A program made the position numbers and the translations under genes. Shown one piece after another: positions 1-9,800 of a DNA stretch of 64,000 bases; position 1 is the first letter of the stretch, and every line of letters starts with the position of its first letter. This DNA is from Apus apus (taxonomy: Eukaryota > Chordata > Aves > Apodiformes > Apodidae), in NCBI RefSeq assembly GCF_020740795.1, contig NC_067312.1, positions 40,880,905 through 40,944,904 of the forward strand. The letters are read 5' to 3'. The notes under the pieces are model-generated. The model saw only the letters and a program-made list of their open reading frames with translations, was not told the DNA's origin and ran no database searches.

Positions 1-894
1 CCACGCTGGTCTCCTAGCTCCCTTACTAGATTTTCTACCCATTGGGACACACTGATGCTGTGCTTGCAAGAAGTGGTCCTTGAATATTGTCCAGCTATCT
101 TGAGCCCCTTTACCTTCTAGCACTCTGTCCCATGGGACTTCCCTTAACAATTGGTTGAGGAGGCCGAAGTTTGCTCTGTAGAAGTCCAGGGTTCTGGTCT
201 TGCTGGAAATTCTGTTCCTCCCACACAGGATCCTGAACTCCACCATCTCATGGTCGCTGCAGCCAAGGTTGCCATTGACCACCACTGCTTCAATAAGGCC
301 CTCCTTGTTGGTGAGCACAAGATCCAGCAGCGCTCCTCTTCTAGTCGGCTCATCCACCATTTGCATTAAGAAGTTGTCATCAATGCATTGGAGGAACCTC
401 CTAGACTGTGAAAGGCTGGCTGTATAAGTCTTCCAGCAGATATCGGGATAGTTAAAATCTCCCATGAGGACCAAGGACTGCAGTTGTGAGGCTGCTTTCA
501 GCTGCCTGTAGAAAGCCTCATCAACTTCCTCATCTTGATCAGGAGGTCTGTAGTAGACCCCCACAACTGTGTCACCCATACTACCCTGTCCTTTAATTCT
601 TACCCACAGAATTTCAACTTGCCCCTCATCAGCCCCTGTACAAAACTCAATACATTCTAGTTGCTCTCTCACATAAAGAGCAACTCCACCACCTCGCTTC
701 ACCGACCGATCTTTCCTAAAAAGCACATAGCCATCCATGGCCACATTCCAGTCGTGTGAGCTGTCCCACCATGTCTCTGTTATTGCTACCAGATCATAAC
801 CCTTAGACCGCACACAGACCTCTAACTCTTCCTGTTTATTCCCCATGCTGCGTGCATTGGTGTACAGGCATTTCAGGAAGCAAGTAGAGCACAT
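1..894 (-). CDS. CR1 LINE ORF2, N-terminal endonuclease part, cut by the window edge
   Basis: ORF2 of CR1 encodes an AP-type endonuclease followed by reverse transcriptase. Reading the - strand from the Met at 894, all 298 codons to the window edge are open; the frame is in fact open from about 1015. Endonuclease landmarks are in family order: TNARS (Asn13), AITETWWD (catalytic Glu40), GDFNYPDICW (Asp/Asn pair) and GCSDHEM (the closing Asp-His pair). The reverse transcriptase part would lie to the left, outside the window. It starts about 100 nt after the ORF1 stop, the usual CR1 arrangement. An undamaged reading frame of this length is unusual for CR1, most copies of which are 5'-truncated and decayed. 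The choice of start Met is uncertain. Confidence 0.85.
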   Translation of the reverse strand, partial: MCSTCFLKCLYTNARSMGNKQEELEVCVRSKGYDLVAITETWWDSSHDWNVAMDGYVLFRKDRSVKRGGGVALYVREQLECIEFCTGADEGQVEILWVRIKGQGSMGDTVVGVYYRPPDQDEEVDEAFYRQLKAASQLQSLVLMGDFNYPDICWKTYTASLSQSRRFLQCIDDNFLMQMVDEPTRRGALLDLVLTNKEGLIEAVVVNGNLGCSDHEMVEFRILCGRNRISSKTRTLDFYRANFGLLNQLLREVPWDRVLEGKGAQDSWTIFKDHFLQAQHQCVPMGRKSSKGARRPAW

Positions 895-998
895 CGGTGG
901 GACTAAATCCTCCTTAGCCCATCCTCCTACAGGCCCTGGTATGTTCCTCTTGGGCTTGTCCCTAACAGACCCAGTTTTCTCCCCTTCCCCCTTCACAT

Positions 999-2072
999 CT
1001 AGTTTAAAGCTCTCTCAATGAGCCCTGCTAAGTCCTGCCCCAAAAGCCTTTTCCCCCTCTGGGACAGGTGCATCCCACCCGCCACCATCAGGCCAGGTGT
1101 CTCATAGAGCAGCCCATGATCAAAAAAGCCAAAGCCCTGCCTTTGGCACCAGTCTCTTAGCCATTCGTTCATCATTAAACTCTTCCTGCTTATCTCTCCA
1201 CCCATTCTTGCAGGAGGTATGGAGGCAAACACGACTTGTGCTCCAGACCCCCTAACTAGCCGTCCCAGGGCCCTGAAGTCTCTCTTCATTGCCCTTACAT
1301 TTCTTGTAGTAATTTCGTCACTGCCAACCTGAAAAATCAGCAGTGGGTAGTAATCAGATGGATTTACCATACTAGAGAGTTTCCTTTTAACATCTCTAAT
1401 GCGAGCCCCAGGGAGGCAGCAGACCTCCCTGTGGGATGGGTCAGGTCTACAGATGGGCCCCTCTGTTCCCCTCAGAAGGGAGTCACCCACCACAACTACC
1501 CTCCTTTCCTTCTTAGTTGAAGAAGTCCTAAGTCGTGGAGCTGAGCGACAAGTCATAGGCGGTTCACTAGACAAATCTGTCACTCCAGCTTCATTTTCCT
1601 TTCCCTGAAGTTCCAAGACCTCGTACCTATTCTTCAAGGGCAATTCGGAGGATGGACGGAGTTGGGAGGGTTTTTTCTTGCCTCTCCGAGGACGGACCTC
1701 CCTCCATTCCTCCATGTTCCTAAAGTTCTCTCCTTCTGCCTGAGAACAGGAGGGGAGGGGATCCATCACTTGTTCTAGCATCTCTTCCTCCTGCCCTTGC
1801 CTCAGGGTTTGACTCCACCAATCTATTTCATTCTCACATTCTCTGATAATTCTCAGTCTTTCAACCTCCTCTGTCAGTCTAACCACCTGCCTGAGGAGAT
1901 CATCGATTTGCTCGCACCGCACACACGCGGTGCCACTGGCTCTCTCTGGCACCAGTGCCAGGCTCAGGCACTCGCTGCAGCCAGAGACCTGCACGGCTGC
2001 GTGCCTGCTCAGAACCTCCGTCTGAGTTCCCATATCCTTCTTCAATACAGTTTTAGGGCGTGTTGCCACCAT
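999..2072 (-). CDS. CR1 LINE ORF1 (zinc-finger/coiled-coil/SGNH-esterase-like protein), intact
   Basis: CR1 ORF1 proteins carry an N-terminal Cys motif, a short coiled coil and a C-terminal SGNH/GDSL-type esterase-like domain, and are thought to act in the retrotransposition particle. The ORF is 357 codons from the ATG at 2072 and open upstream to 2117. Cys pairs lie at residues 32/35 and 50/53, followed by a heptad-like stretch (about 56-84) and a charged linker. The esterase block VVVVGDSLLRG has the nucleophile Ser at 198, GSDE at 250-253 and MHLSQRGK with the catalytic-type His at 335. Position 332, where the family normally has the Asp of Asp-x-x-His, is Gly. It ends in the typical LAGLIERALN tail. 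I prefer the ATG at 2072 because the 2117 codon is GTG. Confidence 0.85.
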   Translation of the reverse strand: MVATRPKTVLKKDMGTQTEVLSRHAAVQVSGCSECLSLALVPERASGTACVRCEQIDDLLRQVVRLTEEVERLRIIRECENEIDWWSQTLRQGQEEEMLEQVMDPLPSCSQAEGENFRNMEEWREVRPRRGKKKPSQLRPSSELPLKNRYEVLELQGKENEAGVTDLSSEPPMTCRSAPRLRTSSTKKERRVVVVGDSLLRGTEGPICRPDPSHREVCCLPGARIRDVKRKLSSMVNPSDYYPLLIFQVGSDEITTRNVRAMKRDFRALGRLVRGSGAQVVFASIPPARMGGEISRKSLMMNEWLRDWCQRQGFGFFDHGLLYETPGLMVAGGMHLSQRGKRLLGQDLAGLIERALN

Positions 2073-2222
2073 GCTAGAGAAATTTACTGGTGTTCTCTGC
2101 TTCCTGCCTCCACTCACGCCGCTCTCCCCCTGCCCTCGCGCTCCCTGCCCTCGCGCTACTTCACTTCCTGTGACGGCCGCTGCCGCTCTGCGCTCTCACC
2201 GCTGCCGCGTGCTCTTTTATTT

Positions 2223-2990
2223 AGAATCACAGAATCATTTAGGTTGAAAAATACCCCTAGGACCATCAAGGCCAACCGTCAACCCAGCACTGCCAAGTCC
2301 ACCACTAAACCATGTCCTTAACCACCACATCTACACATCTTTTAAATACCTCCAGGGAGGCTGACTCTACCACTGCCCTAGGCAGCCTGTTCCACTGCCT
2401 GACAATGCTTTCAGTGAAGAAAATACTCCTAATATTCAATCTAAACTTCCCCTGGTGCAACTTGTGGACATTAACTTTTGTCCTATCCTTTGTTTCTTGG
2501 GAGAAGAGACCAACCCCCACCTTGCTACTGCCTCCTTTCAGGTAGTTGTAGAGAGTGATAAGGTCTTCCCTCGGCCTCTTCCAGGCTAATCAACCCGAGT
2601 TCCCTCAGCTGCTCCTCATAATACTTGTTCTTCAGAGTCTTCACCAGCTTTGTTGACCTTCTCTGGACTCACTCCAGCACCTCAATGTCCTTCTTGTAGC
2701 GAGAGCCCCAAAACTGAACATGGTACTAGAGGTGCAGGGGGACAATCACTTTTCTGGTCCTGCTGGCCACACTATTCCTGATGCAGGCCAGGGTGGTGTT
2801 GGCCTTCTCTAGCCACCTGGGCACATTGCTGGCTTGTATCCAGCTAGCTGTTGACCACTGTCCCCAGGCCCTTTTCCTCTGGGCAACTTTCCAGTCACTC
2901 TCCCCCAGGCATGTGGTGTTGCCTGGGGTTGTTGTGACCCAAGTGCAGGACCCAGCACTTGACCTTGTTGGATTTCATAAGCTTGGCCTC
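2223..2990 (-). mobile_element. CR1 LINE fragment, 5'-truncated
   Basis: The left end is the reverse complement of a CR1 3' tail (AGAATCACAGAATCATTTAGG). A - strand frame at 2305-2520 reads as the CR1 ORF2 C-terminus ([20 protein letters not shown]). Similarity fades near 2990. It is more decayed than the CR1 beside it. Confidence 0.85.
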
Positions 2991-3621
2991 TTAATTGTGC
3001 CTACTGCTATAACTTCACTTGTCTTCCCTTCAGTAGTAATTATTTAGTATTACTGTAAGCACCATTGCCAGCCAAACTATTTAGGTAATGGAAGTCACAA
3101 CATACAGCTGTTCGTAGCCTAGCAATTTTGACTTTATGTGTATATTTACTAAACTCACAATTTTATGTAAGCAATCCTTTTTTTCTTTTATAAGGAAGAA
3201 AGATTCTTTGTATTCTTTTACAGACAAAGTTAGTTTTCCTGTTCTTGAATAAGAAACACAAATATTTTTATTGAAACATTGTTCTATTCTGAATATTAAA
3301 AAAAAAAAAATTAGTTTAGCATTAGTTTTCTGTATCTGCTTTGAAAAATAAAAAATTACTGTAAATGTTGGTCATAAATTTTGTCTCAGCAAGTTAGTAA
3401 TGGTCTTTGCTGTATTGAAGTGGAATTTATAGTTTCTGAAACCCTTGAGATGTCATTGCCAACCACAATGAGTAGAAATAAATTTGTACTCTGAGGAGTA
3501 TAGATTTAAATTAGACTCCATATTTTTCACAGCTTTAGTTACTATAACATTATGTAATTTAGAACTTTACTTTGAATCGTGTTAATGACTACAAGCTTCT
3601 GTGACCTCTTTGTATTTTTAG
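2991..3621 (+). other. KIF27 intron remainder
   Basis: AT-rich unique sequence with an A-run at about 3298-3310. I see no coding or RNA feature. Confidence 0.6.
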
Positions 3622-3822
3622 CATCAGTTGCAGAGAATGAAACGGGCATAATTCCACGGGCTATTCATGAATTATTTCAGCATATTTCTGAAAACCCTAA
3701 CAATGACTTCCATGTGAAAGTATCTTATATAGAGGTTTACAAGGAAGAACTTCGAGACCTATTGGAGTTGGAGACACCCATGAAAAAATTACGTATCCGA
3801 GAAGATAAAAAGGGAACTATAG
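3622..3822 (+). CDS. KIF27: KIF27 motor exon (alpha2-beta region)
   Basis: Acceptor TTTTTAG at 3615-3621 and donor G|GTAATA at 3823. Enters in phase 1 (first codon completed by CA) and leaves with one base. Encodes VKVSYIEVYKEELRDLLELE, a strongly conserved kinesin-4 segment. Confidence 0.9.
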
Positions 3823-6800
3823 GTAATAATTGAGCTCCAAAATTTGATGTGTTTATTTTCAGTTGTGTGCCCAAATTACACTTAGCTTTTCTTGAAAGAG
3901 CTTATTCATTATGAATATTGTGATTATTCATTTAAATAAGTATTTTCAGGTTAAAGATTTCCTTCTACCTTAAGAATTATAGTTGATAAACCACTTAAGC
4001 TGTAAATATCTGCCCCCTGTTCACTCTGAAACAAGTGGAAGAAAACATTTAATTGAAAGGAGCATCTCTTATTTTTTGGAGGCTTTGAAATTACCACTTA
4101 GCCTATAGTTCTTCTGTCTACTATGTGAAAGTGCTAGAATAATCTACTGCACAGATATTTTTTTTCTGAAACTGTATAATCTGGTTTATTTTATCTTCTT
4201 TATTCTTTATATTTTAATCGTTGTGTTTGCTCTAATATTAATATAATTTTGCATTGAGCTGCCATATGTTTCTTGTCTGTAGCTGGAAGAAGGAACTAAT
4301 TCAGCACAAAACTTGTGGACAATGTCACTGCTTCATACAGAACCTGCAATATATTTTGAACTGTTTCTCTTCTGTAGTGCAGTTTGAGTCAGCTGCATTT
4401 GGTTGTGCTTTATTTTCCATCCTTCAGTAAAACAAAGGACAAAAAATATGCTTAGTAGGAGTATTTGGTAGAAATACACTTCCACATTATTAGATTACTA
4501 ATAGATGCTTGTCCAAAATGTGCAACTACCTGAGTTACATAGAGTGGAAATTTTGTTCATACCATTGGCTTGGAATGATTTCTACTACAAACTTTTTTCT
4601 TTTTAGTCTTTTTTTTTTTTTTAACTGGCAGAATCTCCTTTGAACTAGTGTAATGTGTAAATAAGCAATGTGTAAATAAAGCTGTGTATTATGTTTAAGA
4701 TACTGTTTCAAATGCTATGACACAATACACCAGTATATTAAACATCCGCAGGTTTCAGATGTGTTGTGTCTCATGCTTTTCACATATCAAAGTCTCATTT
4801 TTCTATAGCTATATGCTATGAGCTCATAGTAATGCAGGCTTGTCCATTTCTATTATTTGTGTTTTATTGTTTGACTATTCCTAATTGCAGTAAACTTTTG
4901 CTGAAGAGTTTGAGATTAATTGAATTATTCTTACTTTCTATGGTTTGGTGATTGAAGTGATTGTTGGTGCTAAGGAATTCCAAGTAGAATGTGCAGATGA
5001 AGTGATAAGCCTGTTGGAAAGTGGCAATTCAGCTCGTCGCACAGGCAGAACACGAGTTAATGAGCACTCTAGTCGATCTCATGCTGTTTTCACCATTGGT
5101 ATTTGTCAGAAACAGTCTGCAGAGTCTCAAAAAAATACTGATGCTACACAGGATTCATCTGGGAAATCAGTCCCAATGATTGCTTCAAAGTTTCATTTTG
5201 TGGATTTGGCAGGATCAGAGAGGGTCACAAAGACTGGAAATACTGGTGAACGCTTTAAAGAATCAGTTCAGATAAACAGTGGTCTGCTTGTCTTGGGAAA
5301 TGTCATCAGAGCGCTTGGAGACCCAAAAAAGAAAAGTGGACATATTCCATACAGGGATGCTAAAATCACTCATATTCTGAAAGACTCTCTTGGAGGAAAT
5401 TCCAAGACTGTCATGATAACATGTATAAGTCCATCCTCATCAGACTCTGATGAATCTTTAAATTCCCTCAGATTTGCCAACAGAGTCAAAAACATTAGAA
5501 ATAAAGTAGTTGTAAACTACAACCTGGATCATGACCAGACTGATGAAATGGAACTTGAAATGAGATGGCTTCTAGGAGCTTTGCAGTGTTCACGTGACTT
5601 AAATCAAGAAAGAATTCGTGTCAGGTCACTGCAGGAGCGGAACACCCAGCTTCAGATTCAATGTGTGAGTTATAGAAACTGTGTAGATGAAGTCTTCTCG
5701 TTTCTGGTTGATTTGAACAATGATGTTAGCTTGAAAAGAAGCCAGCAAGACAGGTTGCAGAGATTGATCACCATGGTACAGGAAGTAAGGCAGGAAGCTC
5801 TCACCACACAGGAAACTGACACAGAGACCAGGACCAGCCAAGCGCCACATCACATGACAATTCTCCAGCTAAACAGGGAACTGAAGAAACATGAGGTATT
5901 TGATTATAAGTTGATTATTTATTATTTATTATCTGTGTGAAAGAGGTGTCTGCTAAAACTTGAATTCAGTTTCAAAAGATATAAAATAGTTAAGCTTATC
6001 TGTACTTAATTTGGCATTTTAAATTAATTCACAATTTCGTATGATTTCATTTATCTAATCCCTGGGACATAGCTTTGTTTAAATGGATGATTGAATAGAC
6101 CATCATCTTAATCATGATAGAGATAGGTTATGTTATATTTTGACTAGTCAGTTTCAAGATTATTCTGGGAGGCAGAGCTGTTTTATTGCTTAGATTTTTG
6201 GTTTTATCTATGCCAGCGTGCTAGGTCTGGTGGGGACAGAGTTAATTTTCTTCACAGGAGCATGGAGAGTGCTTTGTTTTAGATTTGTGACCAATACAAT
6301 GCTGATAACACATTAACATTTTAAGTCTTGCTGAACAGCCTTTGCACAGTGTCAGGCCTTCTGTGTTGCTGCTTCTGGCCCCCAAGGTATAGACTGGGGA
6401 GTGCACAAGAGGCTGGGGACACACAAAGCAGATGACTCGAACTAACCAAAGAGATACTTCATCCCATACATGACATCATGCTCTGCAATTAAAAGGGAGA
6501 GAAGGAGGTTTAGGGAGGCTGGCTGTATTTTGCTGGGCACCAGTCAATCTTGAGAGCTGGTGACTGATTGATTGCCTTTGCACCATTTGTTTGTTCTTTT
6601 TTTCTTTCTGTCTTCTTCCACACCAACTTTACTGTACAGTTTCTGTTTTGACCATCAAGTTTTCATGCTTTTACTGTTCTTTTGCTCTTTCCCAATCCTC
6701 CTGGGGTTTGAGGACGAACGCGAGCAAGTGGCTATGTGTGCTTAGCTGCCTACTGGGCTTAACCCACAAAGTCCTTCTTGGCTTCCAATGTGGGGCTCAA

Positions 6801-9800
6801 GGCCTTTGAGGTAATAACAGATTTTATTAAAATGTGCTAGATTAAACTTCTAGATGTTATATCTGGTTAGTTGTTATTTGAGTGTCTGCGGCAGATCATG
6901 ATGCTGGCATATTTACTTTGGGTGCTGACTTACGTGTTTCCTCAAGTATCCCAATGCTTAGTTCCTTCCTAGCTGTACAACAGACTCCAGGAGTCATTAA
7001 TGACTCTTTCCAAATTTCACTGTTTATTGTTCTGCTTATCAGTTTGTTTTCCTTTGCCTGGGAGAGCTTTGATAAAACCCCTGGCCTTCGGCCTAATCTG
7101 GTATTTGGGTCTTGTGTCGCTGGTGTCCCAGTACTCCAAGAATTGTTTCATTAACAAAACCAGCAACTATACCTTTCCCCTTTCCACCTCTGAGGGACAT
7201 TTGGTGGAGAGAGGAAAGAATGGCATCTATCCCCTTTCTTCAGGATAGGCCTTTATAGCCTTTATGTAACTGAGGCTTCTCTGTCCCTTCAATAAGTTCA
7301 TGTAATCAGACTGTTTATGCTTGTGTGTGTTTTGATTCTGATTTTCATTATTGTTCATATGGTTAAACAACTACTTTGGGATGCCACACAGGAGCATGCT
7401 CTAAGGCAATTGATCCCTGAGGTGGTAGGGGAGGAGTTGGGCAGGTGAACAGGGCTGTTATTGCCTGCATTGGCTTGGGATTTCAAGCCTGAACAGGCTT
7501 GTAAACCCATCAAACTAATGCACCATTTGAAGGAGGGGAGGTGAAGCACAGAGACTTCTAAGGCTGTGTTGGGACCTGGCCAATGCCTATTAAGCCACTG
7601 TCCAGTGCTCTAGCAGAGATGCTAGAGGGTCTTTCAGTCTAAGAGCCCAGAAACAGGTACTGAGAATGTCTCCTGCTCTGAAACCACATGAACAAACACT
7701 AGAGACTGAACACTCAACTGTAATAGTTGCTCCTGTGGTCAAGAAGAAACAGTGGAAGCAGAGGTCACTCAGTTAATAGAAGAAGAAGCATCTTCTCCTG
7801 AGAGGAAGAGAGAGGAAGAATCAAAAGCAGCCTAATCTGCAGCAGGGTGGGGAGGAAAGAGATACAAATCGTAAAAGATGGAAACTACTCAGTCTGTATC
7901 CATGACCAGGCTGCAAGATAGGTGGAAAGATACCTGTCAGGAAAATGAGAGAATTGCTACCCGTTCGCTCCAGTGCTAAGATAGTGGGGGTCACAGTCTG
8001 GAACTATGTGGGGAAGTACAGCAGCTGGGATCCATTGTTAGGAACTGTGGGATTGGCAGACGGATCAGAAGAGGGGCAGCCACCCACAGCTCTTACTGAG
8101 CACAAAAACAGGGTACACTCTTAAGGAGGGTATGGTAATCCAGTGAGGCAAGTGGACTGCCACAGAGAAAAGTACCCGGTGTCTGAGGGAAGCAGTGGGA
8201 GGTGGTCTGTAGTTACATGCACAATAATCGGGCCCCCAAAGATCCAAATGACATCCAGTGCACATGGTCTGTGTGGCATCAGCAACCTAACAATTATGGA
8301 TTTGGCTGGCCTAGAGGCACCAACTTTGCATAGACTGATTTGCCAGGTCCAGCAATTCAAAGCAAATCTCTCTTCCCCCTCCCTGCTATGGAACTGCATC
8401 TCAGCTATGGACTGTTCAACAAAGTCTGGCAACTTGAAGGGAATGTGGATAATCTCTCTCCAAAACAGCATCTCAGCTACCTCAAGTTGTCCTGTCTTTG
8501 CTCAAAGGAAAGGGAACCCTGGGCATGTGCCATGTGCCACCATGTGGCACCCTGTCTGCATGACTGTGAGGATATGAGAAAGTGGGGCAGTGTACCTACC
8601 TTGGTCCTGGAAGTCTGTGTACAGGAATTGTGGGAAAAAGCAGTGGTTAAAAGGGGTCCTTCCAAGAAGATTAATGTTCCAGTTGCTGTCAAGGAATTCC
8701 CAAGATGCAGTAGATGGCTGAGGACCCTGGTCCTCTTTCTGATATTGACCCAATGGACTTATGTCCATGTGGACTTGAACCGCACACCTTCTACTGTGGA
8801 AGGACTGTGCTGGTCTGTAGTAGGATCACACCTGTGACTAGTCCTTGTAGCTAATGGATGTTTTGATTTGGAACGGGGATGCCCTCCCTCTGGCCAAGCA
8901 GAGGAAAGGGATAATTTGATTTATTTTGGTTTCAGTGGGCATCAGTGCACCGTGTACTCTAATCCCATCAGGATACAAAGGGGTAGAACACATCTGGGTG
9001 TCTGGAGTGACAGGCGGACTTCATGTGTTGTCTGTGCTAGAAGCTGAGGTGAGCCTAGCAGGAAACAAGCAGAAACATCGTATTGGCACCAGTCCAGAGT
9101 TCCCATATGTTCTTGCCATTGACTTTCTCAAAAGAGAGTACTTCAGGGATCCAAAGAGGTACCATTGGGCCTCTGGTGCAGCACATAAGGTTGAGACAAG
9201 ATTAAACAGCCATCTGCCTTGCCTGGCCTCATGGATAACCCTTCTGTAGTGGGGTTGCTGTATGTTAAAAAGCAACAAGTGCCAGTTCCTGCCACAATAG
9301 TGCACTGCCATCAATATAATCCCAGCTGAGATTTTCTTATTCCCATCCAGGAGCTGATTAATCCACTGATTAGCAAGATTCACTTGCCTTCTAATAGTCC
9401 CATATGGACAGTGCATAAGTCTTATAGAGGGTGAAGGTTTGGAGTGGGCCGTCATGGCCTGAATGAACTCACACCACCACTAGATACTGCCATACCAGAC
9501 ATACTAGAATTCCAGGATGAACTGGAGTCAAAGACAGCCAAGCAATACGCCATAACTGACACACTCACAATGCATTTTCCTCAATCCCTTTTTCAGCTGA
9601 CTGCAGGCCACAGTAATGTTTGATGTGGAAGTCTGTCCAAGCTGGAATCACCTACCACAGAGGGGTGGAAGCACAGCTGTACCATTTGCCACAGGCTGAT
9701 CCAGGCTGCACTGTAACACAGCAAAGCTCTGTAAAGCTTGCAGCGCACTGATAACATAAGCATGTGGGGCAATACAGCTGAGGACATGTTTGAGAAAAGG

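Larger units (their letters stand above)
1..2222 (-). mobile_element. CR1 LINE, 5' half with 5' UTR, ORF1 and start of ORF2
   Basis: A - strand CR1 whose GC-rich 5' UTR (about 2073-2220, with two near-copies of a GCGAGGGCAGGG unit) precedes ORF1 and ORF2. It meets the 3' tail of another CR1 at about 2222. Both ORFs are open, so the copy is probably young. It should lie in an upstream intron of KIF27. Confidence 0.85.

Noticed and set aside
144-427. Short frames on both strands at the left end
   Set aside because: Shadows of the CR1 ORF2 endonuclease frame, which is open throughout.
1797-2321. 174-codon + strand frame
   Set aside because: Antisense to CR1 ORF1 and its 5' UTR; no similarity to a protein family.
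8065-8837. Several overlapping frames of 60-165 codons in the provirus
   Set aside because: Chance frames in decayed gag/pol DNA. None is a complete retroviral domain.
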